From contig JALLLS010000056.1 of NCBI GenBank assembly GCA_025094145.1, forward strand, positions 124,001-188,000: a stretch of 64,000 nt of DNA, in the 5' to 3' direction. Positions 43,224 through 56,225 of this stretch are shown piece by piece (position 1 is the first letter of the stretch; every line of letters starts with the position of its first letter). Under the pieces are notes generated by a model, which saw nothing but the letters and a program-made list of their open reading frames with translations, was not told where the DNA came from and did no database searches. Source of the stretch: Spinellus fusiger (Eukaryota; Mucoromycota; Mucoromycetes; Mucorales; Phycomycetaceae). Made by a program: the position numbers and the translations under genes.

Positions 43224-46200
43224 CACACCAGGAGATTTTTCAGCTCTCCAAATGTGAAAAAATATCTTATTACAAAATATACTCCATTTCTCTCTTATAT
43301 ACCGCTATTTTAAAACCAGGGCTTTGTGGGACTCCGATTTATTTTCTTTTTGTGGATACCTCACTATCAAATTGTATTATCAATTGAATATAGTGTTTAT
43401 GAATGAAATTGTTTATTATAATAATGTAGCTAATGATATATTATGACTATAGCTACTACTGTTCTAGCTGTATTCTTTATTGAAATTGAACATACACCCT
43501 AAAATCCTTGTGATTTGTTCTTGGGAGATAGATAAATATGCTCAGGAGTATATCCTAGACATTATTGACCTTGTAGAAGACCAATTGAGACTGACTTGAA
43601 AGGAGTCTTTACTTGCCTAATAACAATGCAATGAGTGTCTTGTGGATTACAATGAACTCAAGCCCAGATGAAGACACTGCTTACGTTTTTATCTCAAGAA
43701 TAGTCCTTGGTAGTGTCTATCACTTCCTTCTATTGTTTTGCATTGTTAATAATAGTATATTACCTTGCTCAGTTATGCTCATCTTGACGAGTACTTGGGT
43801 GTTAAGTCGTATGTGCAGTGTATGAAATAACAAAAGGAGGGGAATATCGTAACAAATAATCATTCTTCTTTCTCTATTTTGGTAATGTATACACTAGTCT
43901 CCACTCATAAAACACACAAGTCAAAACCCACAAGTCAAACAATTAACACTATTTGCCTTAGGCTTAGAGCCCAGTATTAGAAACAATACCTTGTTATCAT
44001 TAAGTACTATTGTTAATACCAGTTACAATGAGGTATTTGAAGTGATTATAAATATTGAGTCAATGAATGTCTATACTGTTCTCAACACAAGTGAGTTTGG
44101 CTCTATTTTATGGACAATGATCACTAGTTAATTCCGTGTGAGTCCTACAATAAATCTTTCTTAAGCAGTGTCATGCTGCAAAAAGTATGGACTTATGGAT
44201 AGCACATGTTAAACAATAAATACAGTGATTGAGTTGTAATGTTAGGTTTGCTTCTTCCTTTTATCCAACTTTATAGTGTTTAATTACACAGTTCATAGTC
44301 AATGCTAAGACAGGCAGATAGTGAAAAGGTTCTTTTCAAACACATTAGCCAACCAAAGAAATATTATGACTTTATTGTTCATAAGTCTCTTTTTATATCC
44401 CAAAAATATTCTGTTGCTATAAGACAAGAGACACACAGGACATTGTAAGGCTGGCTACTCACACAGAAATTGACAGAAAAGAGAAGGGTATGGAGTGACA
44501 GAAGGCAAACTGGTAGTTGTAATAATAATAATGGCACCCTATAGGAATACAGAAAGAAAACAAGTTGAGAACAAGAAACAGTCAGCTATCCAAGTCCCTA
44601 AAGCTTATCTTGTTTATACTCTAGGAAGCTATTTGGATTAAAGTCTATTTTATTAAAGATGTAGACAACTACACTTTTTATATTAGTTTGGCATTTCTTT
44701 TTTTTACTATGAATTTTTCTAATTTGCTATTCTCAAGCAATAGCTATGGTCTTCATAGAAAATTCAAGCAGACTGGAAAAAGTGGCTGCCCTATCCTACA
44801 GTATGTATGATTTTGGTTTTATATTTTAAGGCCATAGAATTCCAGAAAGTGATTTTATTGTAAATAAGGTTTCTCTCTTCCCTTGAAACATACATAGGAC
44901 AAGAGGAGGGGGTCCATCTATGAATTTACTGGGATGTTATTATCGTATAGCTTTGATCCTTATAGCTTAGAAAGATATGTATATAAGTAGACCCAAATTC
45001 ATACTATGTAACTTTGTAAAATATATCCTTTATTCTGTATTAAATGGCACTAAGGTCATCAACAGAACCACTGGAAAGATGAATATGTAGTAGTTCGGTC
45101 TCTAGCAGGGATGACGAAATAGAGTATTAGTACAAAGGCTAGTCTAGGGAAATCAAAGAGGGTACATGAACAGGAACACAACACACGATTTGAATACAAT
45201 GGGTAACTAGGCAACTGTTCTTTAAGCAATTCTTTTCTTTTTAGATGTTGTTGTAATCTGCATTACTTTGGTAGTTTTGATTAAGCAAGTGAATTGTGAA
45301 ATTTCGTCTTGTTCTCCTCTGTTCGGGTATTAATACCTGCTAATTGCACTGTCTGCTATTCTTCATAACTTCTATTCTCTTTAACTTGTTTGCCTTTATC
45401 TAGCATATAAACCAACAGTTGTGATCTGGTGAGTGTATTTTTGTTATGTCTGACATGTTAGTCAGTTTCCATTTTATATTCTTTTATTTTAATAAACCCA
45501 GTGAATCTGTTACAAAAAACAAAGACAAGGTGCCAGTGCAAGGGTAATATGACATACATAGAGAGTACGTTGATTTATTTTGAACCAATTGTTTTTACTA
45601 CTATTTTATTATTAAAAAGGGGCATTGGCACATAGAAAGATTGGAGTATGATCCTACCAAACTACCAGTCGTTGCTTATGGCACAGGAATGAAGGGAAAG
45701 GATACTATCGAATTTAAAGGCCATCGTGTTGGTTTGACGAGAATATTATATCAATCATTGAAAAAAGAGAAAAAAGGGTGATCTTCTTATGGTTGATGTT
45801 GATAAGTTCCTTACATCGAGGGTAAGTATGATTGACCTCTTACCCAATATGAAAAGCTCTTCTAACAGTTACTCTTATTTTTGTTCTCAAGATCTGCCAC
45901 ACATAACACAAATAACCTCACCGAGGTATTCATAAATTTCAACAGTATCCACGCTTGCCAAGGTTGTAGAATTGTTTAGAACAGAGATGTGAATGCATCA
46001 AAGAATATCTATACAATTGCATAAGAGTGTTTAAAAGGGTTACCACCGGCCAGTTCCTTTCTGTAGAGAAAAATAGATATTCATAGTATTATAGCATATC
46101 ACCACATCAAAGGTGGCTTCCTCCGTGATTCAGATATTTACAGCTAAATCTACAAAATAATCTTTATTTAAAAACTAACATGAATACATCTTAATTTATT

Positions 46201-46281
46201 TTTGCTTTTCAAATCGATGTCATTTTTTAAACAATTGTAGTTCGACTATTTCTTTTTATATCCTAAAGATCTCCTGGTGTG
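43224..46281 (+). mobile_element. TA-flanked TIR element with Fanzor/TnpB-like remnant (copy A)
   Basis: The left end TA|CACACCAGGAGAT and the right end ATCTCCTGGTGTG|TA are inverted repeats. About 3.06 kb. Segments 45100-45320 and 45887-46170 match, inverted, the element at 59297-60079. Segments 43366-43420 and 44190-44380 match the smaller element at 5048-5577. The interior is mostly non-coding and decayed, except for the coding remnant at 45620-46040. The TA flank suggests Tc1/mariner-type transposition (inference). Multiple rounds of insertion or deletion are likely. Confidence 0.6.
45620..46040 (+). pseudogene. Fanzor/TnpB-like protein, C-terminal remnant
   Basis: Reads EYDPTKLPVVAYGTGMKGKD then HRVGLTRILYQSLKKEKKG and DLLMVDVDKFLTSR (one shift between them near 45780). 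A 67-bp GT-AG intron follows (about 45820-45886). The end reads ACQGCRIV, then a stop in place of Trp, then NRDVNASKNIYTIA. The CxxC plus RDVNA(S)xNI pattern is that of the zinc ribbon and RuvC-III of TnpB/Fanzor RNA-guided nucleases (family knowledge). Only this C-terminal portion is legible, so the assignment is by motif. Stops make it inactive. Confidence 0.5.
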
Positions 46282-46612
46282 TAGATAAAGACTGTTTATT
46301 ATAATACAATGACTGATGACATCTATTACTATAACTACTGTCCAAGTACATTTTTTATAGAAACATAAAATACATTCTGAAAGCCTAATGACATATTCCA
46401 AGGTGGTTCTGGTTCTATTTCTTTTCTTTATAGCCAACTCCATGGTGTTCAGTTGCAAAGTCAGTACTGGTTGCTAAGATAGGCAACTAGAGTTTGAAAT
46501 ATACTATTTGGACGGCGAAAGGGATCTTTTTAAATACATTAGCCAATAAAGGTAGTTTAGATTAATATCCCGTTCATTTCCTTATTTATCTCAAAAATCT
46601 TTGGGTGTGTAG
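46282..46612. mobile_element. Fragment of the same TIR-element family
   Basis: The segment 46440-46612 (AAGTCAGTACTGG...TTTGGGTGTGTAG) resembles the right part of the element at 5048-5577, ending in the same GGTGTGTA terminus. It appears to be the end of a second, overlapping copy. Confidence 0.45.
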
Positions 46613-47967
46613 GATATCTACATTATTTTGTTATGGTGATAATTCCATGAGCTCCTTGGATATAGGCTTCCCACTAGCAACAGAGACAGAGAAAAAGGTG
46701 GAACTAAAATATGTAAATTATAAAGATAAGATATATAAAGTGATACAGCCACAAACATTGTAACCTATATACCATTTCCGAAAAGTAATGTCGCATTCAC
46801 TTGTCACATCTGCGTATAGATTGTATTATAAATATTTATGAAACGCGACATTAATTTTTGGAAGTAGTGGATGTAAGAACGAGTATAAAAAAGTAGTCTA
46901 CAAATTACTTTTTGCTATTATTTCTTTTATTTACTTAAGGGAGTCTTTTTTCTTATCATTATCTCCAAGGACACACTTTCAAATGATTATATAAAGATAA
47001 AAGATGATGTTTTTTTTTTAATTATTATTAATAATAAATATATAGAACAAACGCTAAAGTACTTTTATATAAACAATATCAGCAGTAGATCTAACTTCTC
47101 TTCCTGGTATCTGTATGCTTTGGAAATCCAAAAAGGATTTAAATCCCACGCATGGTTATTTTCTACGATTTGCTCATTGCTAATTTCTCGTTTATTTTTT
47201 ATTATTTTTTTATACTATATAAGATAGAAACAAAGAGTGAAATGTAGCCAGGAATTGAAGAAGAGTATTGGGGTGTGTGGGTATGGGAAAATGATCATGA
47301 AGAAGTAGAGTGGGCTTGGTGTTTCTTTTTATAGTGAGTGAAGCAACAAGAAGATCAGACAGAGAATGCGGTGGGACATTGGAGACTAGAATACCTTATT
47401 ATATTTTCATTCATTATAGAGTGTATAAAGAGATCATTCTTAAGCTAATAGTAGAGAGTAGAGTGCTAGGGGATGTCTCACTACATAATACAGTAATAGG
47501 AAATACCCAGAAGAATACATTGATATAAATAAAGGGAAATGGGATAGATGGATAGTAACTAATAATATAACATGTACAATGGTACAATGGTACAATGGTA
47601 GAAGAGAGGGGGTTAGGCAGTATCAAATGATAAGAACAGTAAGATGGGATGCCATAGAACGACTGTTTCATAAAGAAGACTGGTCTTGGGGTGGCTCTAA
47701 GCTAACAACCCAAACAGTATATTATTGTCTACTGTCTTTCCTATTCCCTCTATTCCCTCACACCTCCTGTCTCTTGTCCTATGAATTTATGCCATTTTCA
47801 GGTGCTATCTGTATGGGCAAAAAGAAGAAGAGTAGAAAGAAAGTAAGAGAATTAAAGTGTATTTCAAGGTGTATCTCTTTGCTACTAAAGGTGGTCCCTA
47901 TACACTGTTCTTGCCCCTGTCTATGGCTGTGGCTTCTTGCTGCCTTCGTAACTTTGTTTCTTATCCA
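46613..47967. other. Intergenic, no supported gene
   Basis: AT-rich spacer. A lysine-rich start (MGKKKKSRKK at 47813) is followed by a donor-like site but no recognisable continuation. Confidence 0.45.
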
Positions 47968-48134
47968 TTAATAAGGCCAGGCGTTCTTCCTAGTTACAAC
48001 CTGTGAGTATTCCATTGTCTACATAACCACCTTACTTTGATTTTGATTTTGTATTTCTCCAAGTAATAAAAACCAGCTGCACCTCCAGCGAATGCCCCAA
48101 AGGACACTGCCATTGCCTGTGCAAAGTTCGCCAT
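47968..48134 (-). CDS. Spliced 43-aa single-pass membrane microprotein
   Basis: Two exons (48134-48036 and 48000-47968) joined by a 35-bp GT-AG intron give 43 residues. One glycine/alanine-rich membrane helix (MAVSFGAFAGGAAGFYYL) follows a short N-terminus, then a basic segment YKIKIKVVTRKNAWPY. The size, single helix and basic tail resemble small mitochondrial inner-membrane subunits or assembly peptides, but I recognise no family. Supports for reality are the exact phase-0 junction, clean splice sites and a divergent position relative to the next gene. An intron of 35 bp is unusually short and is the main doubt. Confidence 0.5.
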
Positions 48135-48318
48135 AACAGAAAGAAGTATGTGACTGTACTATTTCCATTTCCAAATGAAGACGGCGGTCCTATCACATGC
48201 CCACGAAACAAAGCTCCGTGCTTTATAACTCTTTCTCTCCATGCATTTCTTTGGTGTTTCCAGCTTTGTCTTTGTCTTTCTTCTTACCTAAGTCTGTTCA
48301 CAGTCTCTCAAAACCCAA

Positions 48319-48844
48319 ATGGAATTTCAACTTATTCTTCGTCAAGGCATCACAGGTGGTTTTGTTGGGCCTGTTACTAAGTAAGTGTGTTTTATTGGCT
48401 TGAACTTACCTTCTTCAGACAAGTAGTGCAAGTCAAAGGAGATGCCAGTGGTGCCAGTATTCTCCATGCCAACCTCAAATCAGACTCAAAGACGGACTAT
48501 GTGACACAAACAGGCGTTCTTTCAAGGTAACCATGACACTAGAGACAGTTGTCACTTAATAATATCATAGCACTGTCATTCAGGAAGCCATGTTACAGAT
48601 TAAATCTCAGCTGAAGAGCCTGCCTGTGGAGGAACCTGTAGGAAGTCAAGACATTTACGGCCTTGATACTTCTATTGGCTTCTTTAGTGATGATTTCCAG
48701 TGGCAAAATGGAGGTCCTGAGGGATGTGGACAGGATGAATCGAGTGTCCAGGCTACACCAGCACAGAAAGAAATATTCAAGGCACTCGTAGCACTGGTGA
48801 TTGGCCTGGGTGACCAACACGCGTTAAATGTACAAGAAGCATAG
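48319..48844 (+). CDS. Unknown conserved-looking 146-aa protein
   Basis: Three exons (48319-48380, 48419-48526, 48571-48844), phases consistent, give MEFQLILRQGITGGFVGPVT ... ending LVIGLGDQHALNVQEA. No signal peptide or membrane helix. The N-terminal third is beta-strand-like (QVVQVKGDASGASILHANL) and the rest acidic and helical with PVEEPVGSQDIYGLDTS. It may have a small beta/helix fold; I do not recognise it. Divergently transcribed from the 43-aa gene (184 bp between starts), so they may share a promoter. Confidence 0.6.
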
Positions 48845-49216
48845 ATTATATGTGTGTAGCACTAGGCACATGAACAGATATATTGTTTCAGCTTCCCCCC
48901 TTTTTTTTCTTTCTCGGATGATTCCCAAGAAAGTATCTCTTTTGTAGGATAAGTTGTATGATTGAAATAATAAGCAATTGAATTCCTCGTATTTATACTG
49001 TGTATATCTATACATCATCTTATGAAAAGAGACGAGCTAGAATAAGAAGAGTGGCCTATCTCATCAACACATACATATAATCCATGACTGCTCATATTGA
49101 GCCTTCTATTATTAGCATAATGATAACAAGTTCGTATTTTATAAATGTATAACTAGATGAAGAAGCTACTTTATGACTTGACGGCTCCTGTCCGCTGACA
49201 ATTTGCCTCAACTGGC
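48845..49216. other. 3' spacer of convergent genes
   Basis: AT-rich; nothing seen beyond presumed 3' untranslated sequence. Confidence 0.45.
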
Positions 49217-50498
49217 TTATTGTTTGCCAGAAATCTTCTCTTCAATGCGCTTAAGAGCATCTTCAGTGTTCACAGGCTTAGCAGCACCAAAGGGACTGGG
49301 CTTACTGCTTCCATGTGCATCATCAGCACTAGAAACAGTCTCTACAGTGCGAGGCTTCAAGTTCAAACGAGGACGTTCAGCAGGAGCACTCTCTATACAC
49401 ACCTACAGTGAGATACACTCCTTATGGTTAACCTAAAGATCCCTACCTTGACGGTTGTTGCGTGCAAATCCGCTAGATCCACCACCCCATGAAGTATCAC
49501 CACGACGGTCAAAGAAACTACGTTCACGATCCTGAGGACGGGCTTCTCTGTTACCAAATTCACGGCGAGGAGGATCACGGCTCTCTACAGGACCCGTACG
49601 ACGCCAGGTAGATACGTCTGTGCGATCAGGACCACGCTCAGGACGATCTGTGCGTTCCTTGGCTGTAACATAGTCTCGAGATTAAATAGAGTGTCTTTTT
49701 TTTCTTTTTCCAAGTGTACTTACGAGGCTCAGCAACGTTGACACGGATGTTGCGGTTGTGCAAAGACTAACAATAAAGAAAAGAACTTTTTATATATACC
49801 GAGACCTACCTCTCCACTAAGCTCCAAAGCACCCTTCAATGAATCCAAATCATCAAACTCAACATAACCAAATCCCTTGGAGTTCTCATCACGATCACGG
49901 AGAATACGGATATTGGCAATCTATACAAAGTCAATGGACTGGTTTCTTCTTTTGATGTTACCTTCATCTTGCCAAAGAAGTTTGACAAATCATCCTCACT
50001 AGCATCAAAGGACAAGTTGGCAATATGAGCAGTGAAAGGTGCTGATGTAGGAAGAGCAACGGGTGCACGGGGTGTGTATCCACTAGCACCACGGTCATTT
50101 CCAAAGCGAGAACCAAAGCGATCTCCTCCTTCACCACCACCGCGGTGAGAAGACTCAAAATCACGCTCACGGTCTACTCTCATTAGTCACTTTATCCCTT
50201 ACTTGAGGGTATTCTTACCAAATCCACCACCACCACCAAGACCACGAGAAGGTCTCTCAGCAGCTAATGAACACTGTTAATTCTGTACTCTCTATAGTCA
50301 GCTATTACCAGAGGCTATCACAAGACAGTTAGAATATTTCTTACTTGGACGGGGTACTTACGTGCAGTAGGCAAATCTGCCATTTCATCGGCCCATGAAC
50401 CCTTGGCTACAGAAAAGCGTGAGTGGAGATCTACCAACATATATCAACAGTATCCTAGACTCCTTACAGTCATCGGCCAAAAAGTCAGAAAGTGACAT
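49217..50498 (-). CDS. eIF4B-like translation initiation factor (RRM protein)
   Basis: Multi-exon gene starting MSLSDFLADDSKGSWADEMA across the first intron (exon 1 50498-50468; exon 2 50406-50362). This matches the N-terminus of eIF4B/Tif3, which stimulates the eIF4A helicase during mRNA recruitment. A Gly/Arg-rich stretch (GGGEGGDRFGSRFGNDRGA) is followed by an RRM: FTAHIANLSFDASEDDLSNF with RNP-2 IANLSF, and GFGYVEFDDLDSL as RNP-1 in the next exon, then LHNRNIRVNVAEP. The C-terminus is Arg/Asp/Gly rich (DRRGDTSWGGGS-type repeats) and ends RPRLNLKPRTVE ... SPFGAAKPVNTEDALKRIEE, a signature of fungal eIF4B proteins. Exact boundaries of the middle small exons (50210-50330) are approximate. 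Confidence 0.82.
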
Positions 50499-50750
50499 CT
50501 TTTGGACTTTTTTCTTTCCAGCTATCCAAAGGCATATCAGATTTCATTGTACTTTATTTATTCACTCGGGAGGTGTTTGTTTATCTTACACATTATGTAA
50601 GTCGATAGCAAAAGGTTTGCAGGAGAAGGAGTACAAATACAAGGAAAAAAAAATTTGCTGCTTGGGGTTCTCGAACAGTGGGCATTGGATTAGAAAAAGC
50701 CGTCCCTTGTGACGTTCTTTGACGCGATAATAAAAAAGAGCACGCTTCCT
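50499..50750. promoter_or_regulatory. Divergent eIF4B-like / NUP188 promoter
   Basis: About 250 bp between divergent starts; an AAAAAAAA tract lies near 50645-50652. No specific site recognised. Confidence 0.35.
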
Positions 50751-53700
50751 ATGAGTGCATGGGATGACTCCATCATTGAACATTGCTGGGTATGCATAAA
50801 GGTACTAGCCCATTGAGCTTCCTTTAATACTTGTTGACAGGCCTTTCCAAACCTTGTTGGATGCCATTGAACATAATGGACAGCGAGCCTCAAGTGACTC
50901 CTTTGACACAGTACAAGACAATGTACAGACACTACTAGCAGAGAAAACAAAAGAGTTACAGCAAGGACTCGACTATTTCCTCCCTCCCTCTGAACAAGCA
51001 CAGCAAAAGTTAAAGGCAGGGGCTAATGTTACTGTAGATAAAAAGACAGTGGCAGTGGACACTACAGCCAAAGAGAGTATCTGTGAACTGTCTCGCCTTC
51101 TCCACCTCAATGAAATGCAGGCAGCAGCTGTATGGCACGCAGCAGCACCTCATGACAGTGGGTGGAAAGTCAGAGCCACTGTTTATTATTACCAGGAACG
51201 ACTAGCACTGCTACAGTGTGTGAGTTCTCTTGTAAAGTATAGTCTGAGTGATCCTAGTGCTTCTTTGGCCAGCACTGCACTAGAAACACTCATCAAGGAA
51301 GATTATATCGACACACTCATCACTCAATGGCAGCATCTTTCTCAGCAACAGATACCTAATCATTTGCACTACTCTGAAGATATTCAGGCATGGGTGAGTC
51401 AGAACCTGAACGAACAAAAGTCGCTCTTGGATCTACTCTTCCTCATTCACCTCAACAGAAGATTTTCACCTCAACAACTCATTCGAATGATAAAGATATG
51501 CATAAAAGTAGACTTTGGACACACACCTACTTTTGAGACACTACCACCTAACTGCAAAGAACTGCATCATGAAGTGTGTAGTTTAATGAGCCTTGTTGCT
51601 GTCCAGGGGTTATGCCTAAGCACTAAAGTAATTCATGGGAAGAAGCCCTCGGGTCAATGGATAGGAGAAAGTCCAGAAGATATTCTTCAACTGTATTCAC
51701 TTGTCAGCACTATGAATCAAAGTGACAGTGTGTTTCTTCTGGGCTGGGCCTGTTGTATTGAACAGCTCCACCAGCAATGGAAGTCTGAAGAAACATGTCC
51801 TCCTCCTTACTGTAGGATATTACAGTCTGTTAATGTCGATATTCAAAGTACAATGGTACTCGATGGACTTGCCTGCATTCAAACAATAGCAGAAAGTGAT
51901 CTCTGCAATAAGAGCACTAGTCAGAATGGCTATCGTATCGTATGCATTGAATTACTCAACAGCTTCATGCAGCTTCTTCCTCCTCCTGTATTAAAAGAAC
52001 ACCATTACAATGCATTAGTGGACAGTGTGTGTTCACTCTACCAACAACAGTCTGAACTATGCCATCTATTCTGGAAAAGGGACCCACACAACCATCCTCT
52101 TCTTTCTACAGCCATACGTCGTTTCCCTCTTCAAACTCATCTTATACGCCTGCTGAGTGCTTTGACACCCGTTGAGGGCTCTGCTAAGGATGTCTTTGAA
52201 CTGATGAAAACAAGGTCTAGTATCACAGTGGTGCTTGCTGATGATACGTTGATGGATGACAGTATGTACCCCCTTACACCACTGCAGATTGTTTCTAGTC
52301 AAAGGTCTGTGGCTGGTATTCAGATTGATACAGGAACAAAGGGAACATTGCTCTCTTCAGGTCCTACCGATAGAATTGTACAATGGCATAAGAGTTATTC
52401 AGGATGGCATTTGTTGGTGAATTACTTGGCTGGGTATCAGGAGAAGGGTCACCAAGAGTTGGATTCTATGCTTGGATTGATCCATGGAGTATTGAGACAC
52501 AAAGAACTCGTCTCTGCCTTGATAGAATGCGTGGAATTGGCAATATCGCCTTTTGCTGCCTCTGAGGATTCTCAGCCTTTGCTTATCACTGTTCTATGTG
52601 ATTTATTGACCTATTGCAGTACTCTTGCCTCTGTTCCTGTCTCTACAATCACTCAATTGGTCTCTTGTCTTGGGTGCCTGCTGCAACACTACCCTGAAGC
52701 TGTATGGAACTATGTGACACATGCCCCATGTTTTGATGTGGAGATCCATACTCTTCTTCCCAGCCAATCTACACTAAAGTCTATTATCAGAGCATCAGAA
52801 TGCAAGATAGGCAGCTACCGTCTATTGTTTGCCTATTTGGATCTTACTGAGAAGTTACTGAGAAACGGAGAACATCAATGGTGGCAGGCAGATAACGACA
52901 CGCTTGGCATGAGAGCCAAAGTACTACATTCACACATTGCGTTTACTCTGTTGGATTTATATCCGAGCTATACACATTGGCGCTACCAACATCTAACAGA
53001 ACGGTTCCAATTGGGATCTAAAATGCTATCGATATTCATTTATGTGCTCAAGTTCTATAATACACTGGATACTTCTCTTGTTGAACTGAGAACAAGTGTT
53101 GTGAACCACTTTTTATACCAAGCAACACCCTATTCTGTGTCTGGATTGTTGAATGCGATTGCAGAAGGGCCCAAGCTCACACACAGTCTCTACGAAGCCA
53201 ATCGATTGGAAGAAGCAGAGTCAGCAGAAGAGATGATCCAAGCCAGCTACCAACTCATTCACCTGTTACTGATGAACAGACTCGGCAATAAAGAGCCTGA
53301 AAAGAGTGCCCTTGAGCAACTTCTCTTTAGCACTGTAGGCGATGGCAAATTACTGCTCAAGGTAGCTCAATCTATCCATTCCACTGGATCTCTGCCTGTG
53401 CTGGCTACCCAATTAATCAGTCTCTTGGCTCGAACAACAGCACAGTGGAAACAAGTCCCCAAGTTTGCAGAGTACTTGGGAGACAGAGACCAGCTGCGAG
53501 ATGTTTTGCGTGCCTACTTGAAGATTGCCAAAGATGCTAGTCAAGACTCTGAATTGCTTACTGCTGTATGGCAGATGATGACAGTACTGCTCAGACACCA
53601 GCCCAGTCTTGCTGTTTTATTTCTGGAGTGTGGCGACTATGTTTTGCCCAGTCCCAAATCTGCTATTCAAAAGTCAAAGAAGCCTCAGGAACAGGAAGGG

Positions 53701-56225
53701 TATGAATCTGCAGTCAGAGGGGCTGTTGATTTACTAGCAGAGTGGCAGGTACTGGCTACAGAAATGCCTATTGTTTTATCAAGTCTGTTACACTTTCTTG
53801 CTACCTTTTGGCACACTGCCTTTGATCATTATGGGCTGGTGCAAAGAACACGCAGCGACAATGCACTTTGGCATGCATTAGGAGAGATTTTATTGAATCC
53901 AACTGACCGTAAAGTGGGAGAAGAACCCATCACCATGGACATGGACGCCTGTTGCTCTAGTGATCATACCAAAGTACGCCACATTTGCTGTAGTATGATG
54001 AATAGGGCCTATGCATTGGACATCATTGCTCTTGAGATTCATTTGACAGGACATCCCGATACAAAGACAACAAGCCGTGTCTCTGATCGCCTGCCTGCTG
54101 GACTCAAGAATCTCCTCGTTAAAATGGCTGAGCCTTCAAAACTCGCATGGATTAGAGAATCATGGATCAAGCCACACTCTGAGGATGTAGCCTTGGAACC
54201 ATCAGCAGAGATACTTGTAGGATTGATGGGTATTTCCTCTACCTATTCTCTATTTTGCCCAATAAGCCCAATGAATGAGAAAGAGTATGGAGATGGATTT
54301 GTATATGATTTGCAGGTAGCTCATGGCCGTGTTCAGTCCATGTCGGATGCAATGACAATCAAGTACATCCCTTGTGATGATGACTCTGATATTGTGACGC
54401 CCAATGTCATGATTGTACGTCAAGTACAAAAAGCAGGCTACCGGTTTATTACTACATTGTCTCAGGCAAACCATCATCTGTCTTTTATGAGTGCTAACAG
54501 AGTACTTGTGGAGTCCTTGAAGCGGTTTATGCTCACAACATCCTTCAATGTCGCTGATCTTCTCTGGGCACAGCGTGTTGATACATGCTTGTTTGATTTA
54601 ATACAGGGCCTTTATGAACACATTGCTGTCTTTTCTACAAGAACAGATGCTATGAGTATAGAGACATGTGGAATTCTTATTGCTTTTACTCATAACATGA
54701 TGGAAGAGTGGATTCGACTTTATCCTACCACATCATCCTCCAATGTATACAACGAAAAGACTTCACAGCTTCTGTTGGGGCTTGCACGTCTTGTGTCTCT
54801 GCCTGGCCTCAAGTCCTTTGACTATAACTTATTAGAGATTGCATTGATCACTGTGCATTCTCTGTGTCAATACAATGGACATACTGCACCTGCTCTTCAT
54901 GCCAGTTTTACAGAGATCCTCCATGTAGTCTGTCCCTTGTTCCAACAGAGTACAGTACGAGCCATTCAGCTATCAAAAGAGGCCAAAGAAGAAGAGGCCA
55001 TTAAGAATAGCACCATGATCACTCTACTATTACGTGAATTGCTTCATCCTCGTCATTTACCTGCTAAACTGTGGCTACCTATTCTTATCAAACATCGCAC
55101 ACTTCATTATCTATTGGTGTTTATCCATGAAAGCATTCTTTTAAGAATAACTGAGATGGAAAGGTAAGCGCCTTTTGCTGTTTTACATTTTACATTTTAC
55201 ATTTTACATTTTACATTTTACATTTTACATTTTATATTTTACATTTTATATTTTACATTTTATATTTTACATTTTATATTTTAAAAGAGACTCATGTCTT
55301 CTCTAGTCAAACAAACACAAAAGACTTTTACAGTCTTCAGATATCACCCTTTGCTGACCATCTTCTGGATCTGTTACTGACCATGTGTATGGATCCCACA
55401 GCTAGTGCAGCTCTGGTGGACCATGGGATGCTTGGGATGTTGCGTACCAATCCTCTGACGCCGTTCCTGGAGCAAGGCACCCTCAACACCTTTATTAGTT
55501 TCCAAGGCACTGACACTATCAAAGAGCATAATCCTCTCCACAGTGTATGGTGCCAGATGCTTGCTGTCTTTGCCCACCTATTGCGCAATTCTCCCTCTCC
55601 TTCTATGGTTGAGCATATACTAGGCCTCTTGGAGATTTATGGTGCTCACCTTGAGAACTTGTTTGAGACTGCCAACAGCTACATCCAACAAGCAACATCT
55701 CTCTCTAAGCCTGTGATGCAAGAATTAGACCACTTTATGACAGTGATGCTGTACCTTGTCAAGCGTAGAAAGGGCATCAGAGGGGGCACCCATCTATTTA
55801 ATGCTTTCCAGCAGGGCACCTTTCCTTTACTACGCATCTACTTTAATCTGCTCTCCCGTCCTCGTCCATTGGAGTCTATACTAGGCAGTGAAAAGACTCA
55901 AGCGACCCGCCTACGTATGGCCAGAGTGGCTCGTACTTCTCTGTTGGCTCTGGTGGTGCTTTGTGAAGGCGAGGAGTTCCTTACAGACATCACTGATCCC
56001 TGGCCTATTTATGATGCAAGACAGCCACAGACCCTGGAGGCACTGACAAAGGCCATGTTAGTAGGCCAGCATTTTGTCGATCAATGGGAATCACAACAAG
56101 TCCAGCAGGTGTGGAGAGCAGAACAGCGTATTACTAGTTTGTCTGTGGTTTTATTCCAGATGTTCCAAGTGACTCAGCGGTATTTGTTCCACCTGTCTTC
56201 ACGAGAGACACGCCCCAGTGCCTGA
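50751..56225 (+). CDS. NUP188: Nucleoporin Nup188
   Basis: Large alpha-solenoid scaffold of the nuclear pore inner ring. Main exons are about 50841-55163 and 55307-56225, plus a small first exon; total about 1,740 residues, close to Nup188 (1,655-1,749). Family-like segments are LQQGLDYFLPPSEQAQQKLK, YYYQERLALLQCVSSLVKYS, EQKSLLDLLFLIHL and SDSVFLLGWACCIEQL, which line up with the Nup188 N-terminal domain. The start is uncertain: ATG at 50751 (MSAWDDSIIEHCW) reads naturally but its splice phase does not match exon 2. ATG at 50764 (MTPSLNIAG) gives a matching phase. Nup192/Nup205 is the alternative paralogue but fits less well. Confidence 0.82.
55176..55282. repeat. 7-bp (ACATTTT)n repeat in NUP188 intron
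   Basis: About fourteen tandem ACATTTT/ATATTTT units nearly fill the last intron. Confidence 0.92.

Noticed and set aside
47813..47850. MGKKKKSRKK start resembling transcription elongation factor Elf1
   Set aside because: No zinc-ribbon CxxC sequence or any other continuation could be found downstream.
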